A stretch of DNA of 5,924 nt, from the NCBI GenBank assembly GCA_003641405.1, contig QNAF01000172.1:1-5924 (forward strand), in the 5' to 3' direction. The position numbers and the translations under genes are program-made. This document shows positions 1 through 3,137 of the stretch, piece by piece. This DNA comes from Candidatus Zixiibacteriota bacterium. GTDB lineage: Bacteria; Zixibacteria; MSB-5A5; GN15; FEB-12. Every line of letters begins with the position of its first letter. The first letter of the stretch is position 1. The notes below the pieces were generated by a model. That model was given only the letters and a program-made list of their open reading frames with translations. It was not told the DNA's origin and ran no database searches.

Positions 1-14
1 GAGCATAAGCGTAG

Positions 15-557
15 ATGACGCTCAAGTTTTACGTGGCCCATACGTATGCCGGTCATGAGCAAAAGGCTAAAAAGTATCTTGAGTCGGCGATTATCAACGC
101 CGGGCTGGAGGATAAGTTTGGCCAGGTTCTGGTGCCAACCGAGCAAGTCACCGAGATGAAGCAGGGTAAGCGCTCGACCAGCACCAAGAAGTTTCTCCCC
201 AGCTACATTCTCGTTGAGATGGAGTTGGACAAAACAACTCAGAACCTGGTGGTCTCCACTACCGGCATCACGAATTTCGTCGGCGCTGGTGGAAAGCCTT
301 CCGCGTTGCGAGAGGATGAGGTCAGGCGGATTGCCGGCCAGATTGACTGCAGCCGTACCGAAGAAGTGACCGACGTCCCGTTCCGGGCCGGTGACCCCGT
401 GAAGGTCAACGATGGTCCTTTCTCAGATTTCTCCGGGACTGTTAGCGAGGTCAATATGGAGAGACGTAAAGTGAAGGTGATGGTTTCGATCTTCGGACGA
501 CCAACACCGGTCGAATTGGATTTTTTGCAGGTCGATTTGGTTAAGACCAAGGCCTGA
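15..557 (+). CDS. nusG: Transcription termination/antitermination protein NusG
   Basis: NusG binds the clamp of elongating RNA polymerase, modulates pausing and Rho-dependent termination, and links polymerase to ribosomal protein S10. The 180-residue product has the usual length and two-domain layout. The N-terminal NGN domain (about 1-105) carries the opening FYVAHTYAGHE (5-15) and the KFLPSYILVEM stretch near residues 59-69. A linker follows, then a C-terminal KOW domain (about 123-176) with FRAGDPVKV, GPF, SGTVSEV and the hallmark FGRPTPVELD (160-169). The start is fixed by sequence: in-frame stops TAA (6-8) and TAG (12-14) sit immediately upstream, so ATG 15 is the earliest possible start. 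Only 14 upstream bases are visible, with no clear Shine-Dalgarno sequence. The gene is first in the visible cluster and lies 36 nt before rplK. Family assignment is secure. Confidence 0.97.
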   Translation: MTLKFYVAHTYAGHEQKAKKYLESAIINAGLEDKFGQVLVPTEQVTEMKQGKRSTSTKKFLPSYILVEMELDKTTQNLVVSTTGITNFVGAGGKPSALREDEVRRIAGQIDCSRTEEVTDVPFRAGDPVKVNDGPFSDFSGTVSEVNMERRKVKVMVSIFGRPTPVELDFLQVDLVKTKA

Positions 558-593
558 AGAACAAACATGCTTTTGGTGGAGCGATAGACAACC

Positions 594-1019
594 GTGGCAA
601 AGAAAGTAGCAGCCCAAATCAAACTTCAGATTCCAGCCGGTCAGGCCAATCCGGCCCCTCCCGTTGGTCCCGCGCTAGGGCAGCGTGGCGTCAATATTAT
701 GGAATTCTGCAAGGCGTTTAACGCCAAGACGCAGGCTGGCGGCGGGATTCTTACGCCGGTCATCATTACGGTCTTCGAGGACAAGACCTTTCAGTTTATT
801 ACCAAGACGCCTCCGGCCTCGACTCTGTTGAGGATAGCAGCCAAGATCAAAAAAGGATCGGGCGTTCCCAACAAGGACAAAGTTGGAATGGTGTCTGCTG
901 CCCAGGTGCGTGACATCGCGCAGCAGAAAATGGAAGATCTTAATGCTTCTTCAATCGATACGGCCGTCAAGATAGTCGAGGGAACGGCACGATCAATGGG
1001 GATTGAAATTCAACGATAA
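594..1019 (+). CDS. rplK: 50S ribosomal protein L11
   Basis: L11 binds the GTPase-associated region of 23S rRNA at the base of the L7/L12 stalk; it takes part in factor-dependent GTP hydrolysis and is the thiostrepton-site protein. The product is 141 residues, the standard length. The N-terminal domain has IPAGQANPAPPVGPALGQRGVNI (13-35), including the proline-rich segment 20-26 that lines the thiostrepton site. The C-terminal rRNA-binding domain has GSGVPNKDKVG, the DIAQQKMEDLNA stretch and the family ending GTARSMGI (130-137). The start is GTG 594, giving the canonical MAKKV opening. The best Shine-Dalgarno candidate is GGTGGAG at 575-581, spaced a rather long 12 nt. In many bacteria L1 represses this gene pair by binding the rplK leader; no L1 site could be recognised in this 36-nt leader. 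Confidence 0.97.
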   Translation: MAKKVAAQIKLQIPAGQANPAPPVGPALGQRGVNIMEFCKAFNAKTQAGGGILTPVIITVFEDKTFQFITKTPPASTLLRIAAKIKKGSGVPNKDKVGMVSAAQVRDIAQQKMEDLNASSIDTAVKIVEGTARSMGIEIQR

Positions 1020-1048
1020 ATAGAACTGTTTAGTGATATTCGTTTGAA

Positions 1049-1077
1049 CCTCGGCGTTTTCTTGCGCCGGGAGGGAG
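1049..1077 (+). promoter_or_regulatory. rplA ribosome binding site within a possible hairpin
   Basis: The purine-rich tract GGGAGGGAG (1069-1077) is the only Shine-Dalgarno candidate for rplA; its last GGAG (1074-1077) is 11 nt from the ATG. Upstream, CCTCGGCG (1049-1056) can fold back on CGCC (1065-1068) and GAGG (1071-1074), leaving an 8-nt loop and a 2-nt GG bulge. A version without the bulge pairs 1050-1056 with 1065-1071 and includes one G-U pair. Either fold would hide part of the ribosome binding site. The pairing is seen directly; a regulatory role, such as coupling rplA to rplK translation, is inference. Confidence 0.4.
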
Positions 1078-1088
1078 AATAAACACCT

Positions 1089-1793
1089 ATGAAACGATCA
1101 AAGAGATACAGTGCCCTGCGGGAGAAAATCGACCGTTCCAAGCGGTATTCGCTTGATGAGGCAGTCAAGCTCCTGAAGGATGGTAATCACACCAAGTTCA
1201 ACGAATCAGTCGAAGTAGCTGTGCGGTTGGGCGTTAATCCAAAGCACGCCGATCAGATGGTTCGTGCTACAGTGTCACTCCCTCATGGGGATGGCAGGCA
1301 AGTTCGCGTTGCTGTTTTTGCTCAGGGCGACAAAGCTACCGAGGCAACCGAGGCCGGAGCTGACTTCGTGGGTTCCGACGACCTCGGGGAGAAGATTAAG
1401 GGTGGCTGGACTGACTTTGACGTTGCCATTGCTACGCCGGATCAGATGAAGGTTGTTGGTAAGCTCGGCAAAATCCTCGGACCGCGTGGACTGATGCCGA
1501 ACCCCAAAACCGGTACCGTGACAATGGACATTACCAAGACCGTCAAAGAGGTCAAATCCGGGCGTATTGAGTTCCGAGTTGATCGTCAGTCAAATGTGGC
1601 CGTTTCCGTCGGCAAGGTCTCGTTTGAGGAACAGAAGATCGTGGAGAATGTGCATGCCTTTGTGAATGCCATTCTTCGAGCTAAACCGTCCGCGGCCAAG
1701 GGAGCCTATTTCTTGGGAGCATCGATTTGCTCCACAATGGGGCCCGGAATCAAGCTGGATCATCAGGAATTGGTGGCCGCCACCAAGAAATAG
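1089..1793 (+). CDS. rplA: 50S ribosomal protein L1
   Basis: L1 binds 23S rRNA helices 76-78 to form the mobile L1 stalk, which helps release deacylated tRNA from the E site; in many bacteria it also represses its own operon. The product is 234 residues, typical for bacterial L1. It opens MKRSKRYSALREKIDRSKRYSLDEAV, the usual basic N-terminus. The central domain carries GPRGLMPNPKTGTVT (131-145), and the C-terminal part of the RNA-binding domain carries KSGRIEFRVD and STMGPGIKLD (215-224), both family signatures. The segment before the latter reads KGAYFLGASIC, slightly unlike the common form. The ATG is preceded by GGGAGGGAG. The gene ends at TAG 1791-1793, 20 nt before rplJ, so the two are almost certainly co-transcribed. 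Confidence 0.97.
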   Translation: MKRSKRYSALREKIDRSKRYSLDEAVKLLKDGNHTKFNESVEVAVRLGVNPKHADQMVRATVSLPHGDGRQVRVAVFAQGDKATEATEAGADFVGSDDLGEKIKGGWTDFDVAIATPDQMKVVGKLGKILGPRGLMPNPKTGTVTMDITKTVKEVKSGRIEFRVDRQSNVAVSVGKVSFEEQKIVENVHAFVNAILRAKPSAAKGAYFLGASICSTMGPGIKLDHQELVAATKK

Positions 1794-1813
1794 CCAGACA
1801 AGGAACCACCAAG

Positions 1814-2338
1814 ATGCTCAGGCAAGAAAAGACTGAAAACGTTGCTAATATAAAGAAGCTCTTTGAAGAAGCGGAAGCCTACTTCATAACCGACTATCAG
1901 GGATTGAATGTCGCTGATATTACCGTTCTTCGTAAAAACCTCAGGGAGAACAAGGTCAAATTCCTGGTGGCCAAGAATACGCTTTTCCGCTTGGCGGCCA
2001 AAGAGGCCGGGCAGAAGGAACTGGATGAGTATTTTCTTGGCCCGACAGCGGTGGCGTTCTCTTCGGACGATCCATCTGTGGCAGCCAAGATTCTGTACGA
2101 CTCGTACAAAGAGAGAGAGCTACCTCGATTCAAGGCCTTTGTTGTTGAGGACCAGATTCATGGTCCCGATCAGATTAAGGCGCTGGCCGAGTTACCACCG
2201 AGAGATGTACTGCTCTCGCAACTCGTGTCTGCTGTTGAGGCACCTCTCACTGAGTTGGTTGGCTCGATTGATGGGTTCTTTAGAGAACTGGTTGGCAGCA
2301 TTGATGCACTTGCGGATAAGAAAAAATCTGCAGCTTAG
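1814..2338 (+). CDS. rplJ: 50S ribosomal protein L10
   Basis: L10 anchors L7/L12 dimers to the ribosome and, with L11, forms the stalk base that recruits GTPase factors. The product is 174 residues. The N-terminal rRNA-binding domain shows DYQGL (27-31), the LRKNLRE helix (39-45) and the hallmark KNTL (54-57). The C-terminal helix that docks L12 dimers spans about 140-170 and contains ELVGSID twice, 11 residues apart. The reading frame is open upstream to ATG 1727, but ATG 1814 is chosen: AAGGA at 1800-1804 lies 9 nt before it, it gives the family N-terminus MLRQEKTENV, and the longer version would overlap the end of rplA with an unrelated 29-residue extension. With only 20 nt after rplA, the leader found before rplJ in many bacteria is not present here. 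Confidence 0.96.
   Translation: MLRQEKTENVANIKKLFEEAEAYFITDYQGLNVADITVLRKNLRENKVKFLVAKNTLFRLAAKEAGQKELDEYFLGPTAVAFSSDDPSVAAKILYDSYKERELPRFKAFVVEDQIHGPDQIKALAELPPRDVLLSQLVSAVEAPLTELVGSIDGFFRELVGSIDALADKKKSAA
2252..2305 (+). repeat. Duplicated ELVGSID segment in the L12-binding helix of L10
   Basis: Residues 147-153 (bases 2252-2272) and 158-164 (2285-2305) of L10 are both ELVGSID, separated by GFFR. The two DNA copies differ at synonymous positions (GAG/GAA, TTG/CTG, TCG/AGC), so this is conservation or old duplication at protein level, not a fresh DNA repeat. In known L10 structures each segment of about 10-11 residues in this helix holds one L12 dimer. Two copies therefore suggest two dimers, four L12 per ribosome; the copy number is inference. 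Confidence 0.7.
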
Positions 2339-2469
2339 AAAAACACTGGGACTTTCGAGGGTGATCCCCTGCCCAAGCTTCTAGGTGGTTTGGTCTCACT
2401 GCCTGGGACAGGAGTAGCTCTGATAAACGAATTGGAAATAACGATACGCAATAATGTTTGTGAGAGGAA
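2339..2469 (+). promoter_or_regulatory. Structured rplJ-rplL spacer with three possible hairpins
   Basis: This spacer holds no credible gene but has three consecutive self-complementary stretches. The first pairs AGGG (2358-2361) with CCCT (2367-2370). The second pairs 2373-2379 with 2387-2393 (seven pairs, two of them G-U, 7-nt loop). The third pairs ACT plus CCTG (2398-2400, 2402-2405) with CAGG plus AGT (2409-2415), with a bulged G and a GGA loop. The last is the most convincing. None is followed by a T run, so none looks like an intrinsic terminator. A role in raising rplL expression relative to rplJ, in RNA processing, or in L10-L12 autoregulation is conceivable but unproven. AATAAT at 2450-2455 resembles a -10 element but has no -35 partner at normal spacing. 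Confidence 0.35.
2462..2468 (+). promoter_or_regulatory. rplL ribosome binding site deciding the GTG start
   Basis: GAGAGGA ends 7 nt before GTG 2476 but only 1 nt before the in-frame ATG 2470. The first spacing is normal for initiation; the second is too tight. This argues that translation starts at GTG, giving MANATIDEII, the usual kind of L7/L12 opening. Confidence 0.7.
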
Positions 2470-2475
2470 ATGATC

Positions 2476-2853
2476 GTGGCAAACGCGACTATTGATGAAA
2501 TCATCGAAAAGATCTCCGGCTTGACCGCAATGGAGTTGGCTGACCTTTCCAAGGAGATACAAGAAAAATTCGGCGTAACGGCTGCTGCCCCAATCATGAT
2601 GGGTGGTCCTATGCCAGGTGCCGCTGAAGCTGTCGAGGAAAAAACCTCGTTTGACGTTTGGCTTAATGCTATCGGTGACAAGAAGATCCAGGTAATCAAA
2701 GTTGTCCGGGCACTTACTACCCTCGGACTCAAAGAAGCCAAGGACCTCGTGGAATCGGCTCCTGTAGCTGTCTCTGAAGGCATGACTAAGGAAGATGCAG
2801 AAGACGCCAAGACTAAGCTCGAAGAAGTCGGTGCTCAGATCGAATTGAAATAG
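2476..2853 (+). CDS. rplL: 50S ribosomal protein L7/L12
   Basis: L7/L12 is the multicopy stalk protein whose C-terminal domain contacts EF-Tu, EF-G, IF2 and RF3 and stimulates their work on the ribosome. From GTG 2476 the product is 125 residues, a normal length (127 if ATG 2470 is used). The N-terminal dimerisation and L10-binding domain covers about 1-33. The hinge, about 34-57, is AAAPIMMGGPMPGAAEAVEEKT, less alanine-rich than usual and with three methionines. The C-terminal domain, 58-125, has FDVWL, the factor-binding helix IQVIKVVRALTTLGLKEAKDLVE (71-93, with V73, I74, K75, R78, K86, K89 conserved) and ends VGAQIELK. The loop APVAVSEG (95-102) has serine where many homologues have lysine before EG. 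The gene is separated from rpoB by 284 nt containing several hairpins. Confidence 0.97.
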   Translation: MANATIDEIIEKISGLTAMELADLSKEIQEKFGVTAAAPIMMGGPMPGAAEAVEEKTSFDVWLNAIGDKKIQVIKVVRALTTLGLKEAKDLVESAPVAVSEGMTKEDAEDAKTKLEEVGAQIELK

Positions 2854-2976
2854 GTGTTAGTGTATTGCTGGCAGGCGTGGTCCTTTTTCTACATGCCGGC
2901 TGTGCAATCGCACGAAGAAAGTAAGGAATCCGTAGCCAAAGTGTTACGATTTACTGGTGAAAAACTGCATGATTAG
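2854..2976 (+). other. Left half of the rplL-rpoB spacer with weak hairpins
   Basis: Just after the rplL stop, GCTGGCA (2867-2873) can pair with TGCCGGC (2894-2900), seven pairs with one T-G and a 20-nt loop containing a T5 run. Next to it, TGTGC (2901-2905) pairs with GCACG (2910-2914) around an AATC loop. The T run lies inside the loop rather than after a stem, so this is not a standard terminator. A 27-codon ORF from ATG 2893 to TAG 2974-2976 exists but has no ribosome binding site (the upstream bases are pyrimidine-rich), so it is not called a gene. Confidence 0.3.
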
Positions 2977-2977
2977 G

Positions 2978-3006
2978 CTCCCCTTTGTCCTTGGCGGACA
3001 GGGGAG
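2978..3006 (+). promoter_or_regulatory. Strong bulged hairpin between rplL and rpoB
   Basis: CTCCCC (2978-2983) pairs with GGGGAG (3001-3006), and TGTCC (2986-2990) pairs with GGACA (2996-3000) around the loop TTGGC. The result is 11 Watson-Crick pairs with a 2-nt TT bulge on the left arm, the most stable-looking structure in the window. It is followed by GATGATGAGATA, not a T run, so it is unlikely to be an intrinsic terminator. In Escherichia coli the same intergenic position holds a partial terminator and an RNase III processing site; a processing or stabilising role here is inferred by analogy. The right arm also contains the only ribosome-binding-like sequence before the small ORF at 3020. 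Confidence 0.55.
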
Positions 3007-3019
3007 GATGATGAGATAG

Positions 3020-3121
3020 ATGGCAGGATCACCAAGAAGACCGAACAACATTGTCAAGCAGCGTGTCCCCTTTCTGAATATGGTATATTCAGTAGTGGGC
3101 ATTCTACTGTCTGTAAGGTAA
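3020..3121 (+). CDS. Possible 33-residue small protein upstream of rpoB (uncertain)
   Basis: An ATG-started ORF of 33 codons ends at TAA 3119-3121, just before the rpoB ribosome binding site. The product has a basic first half (MAGSPRRPNNIVKQR) and a hydrophobic second half (residues 16-32, ending in R33), which looks like a single short membrane-segment pattern. GGGGAGG (3001-3007) lies upstream, but its 12-nt spacing is long and it is mostly locked in the 2978-3006 hairpin. The arginine codons AGA, AGA and AGG differ from the CGN preference of rpoB, which weakens the case for a real gene. It also contains the inverted repeat and hairpin described separately, so the stretch may simply be regulatory RNA or DNA. 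I do not recognise a family. Chance occurrence is the default explanation. Confidence 0.15.
   Translation: MAGSPRRPNNIVKQRVPFLNMVYSVVGILLSVR
3074..3092 (+). promoter_or_regulatory. Perfect 8-bp inverted repeat over an extended -10-like motif
   Basis: CTGAATAT (3074-3081) and ATATTCAG (3085-3092) are perfect reverse complements around GGT. Within it, TGGTATATT (3081-3089) fits the extended -10 form TGnTATAAT with one mismatch. The nearest -35-like sequence, TTGTCA at 3051-3056, is 27 nt away and so would not serve; an extended -10 promoter can work without one. Start would fall near 3096, giving a leader of about 42 nt for rpoB. As DNA the dyad could be an operator covering the promoter; as RNA it is an AT-rich hairpin. 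Both readings are inference. Confidence 0.35.
3090..3109 (+). promoter_or_regulatory. 6-bp hairpin in the rpoB leader, sharing bases with the preceding repeat
   Basis: CAGTAG (3090-3095) pairs perfectly with CTACTG (3104-3109) around an 8-nt loop. Bases 3090-3092 are also the last three of the inverted repeat 3074-3092, so the full forms of the two hairpins cannot coexist. It lies 14 nt upstream of the rpoB Shine-Dalgarno sequence and does not cover it. Confidence 0.35.
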
Positions 3122-3123
3122 CC

Positions 3124-3130
3124 AGGAGGG
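3124..3130 (+). promoter_or_regulatory. rpoB Shine-Dalgarno sequence supporting a TTG start
   Basis: AGGAGGG is the strongest ribosome binding site in the window and lies 7 nt before TTG 3138. An in-frame TAA at 3114-3116 and the lack of any ATG between it and 3138 leave TTG as the only start at a suitable distance. A second, shorter match, GGAG at 3143-3146, lies 6 nt before in-frame ATG 3153. Confidence 0.75.
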
Positions 3131-3137
3131 TAGTATC

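Noticed and set aside
1..18. Possible end of the upstream gene (secE): frame 1 reads EHKRR then TGA overlapping the nusG ATG; another frame has TAA at 6-8.
   Set aside because: Only a few codons are visible and more than one frame fits, so the gene cannot be identified from this window.
558..593. An L1-binding operator in the rplK leader, suggested by the weak stem 569-573 with 578-582.
   Set aside because: The stem has only five pairs with two T-G pairs and a 4-nt loop, and I could not match it confidently to the known L1 recognition motif.
239..622. Opposite-strand ORFs of 127 and 64 codons over nusG.
   Set aside because: They lie entirely over a well-conserved gene, show no recognisable protein features and are explained as shadows of nusG coding bias.
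1908..2384. A 158-codon + strand ORF overlapping rplJ in another frame.
   Set aside because: Its translation is Arg/Ser/Trp-rich with no domain pattern, and the rplJ frame clearly encodes L10.
2432..2455. Promoter-like TTGGAA (2432-2437) and AATAAT (2450-2455) before rplL.
   Set aside because: The spacing of 12 bp between the two boxes is far too short for a sigma-70 type promoter.
2280..2810. A 176-codon opposite-strand ORF across the rplJ-rplL spacer and rplL.
   Set aside because: Serine-rich low-complexity translation antiparallel to rplL; no start context and no family resemblance.
2867..2900. A terminator after rplL built on the 2867-2900 stem and the T5 run at 2884-2888.
   Set aside because: The T run sits inside the loop rather than directly after a GC-rich stem, and rpoB downstream is expected to be read through.
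2893..2976. A 27-codon ORF (MPAVQSHEESKES...) after rplL.
   Set aside because: No Shine-Dalgarno sequence, since the preceding bases are pyrimidine-rich, and it is short enough to be chance.
3051..3089. TTGTCA at 3051-3056 as the -35 box for TATATT at 3084-3089.
   Set aside because: Spacing is 27 bp; only an extended -10 reading, independent of this box, remains plausible.
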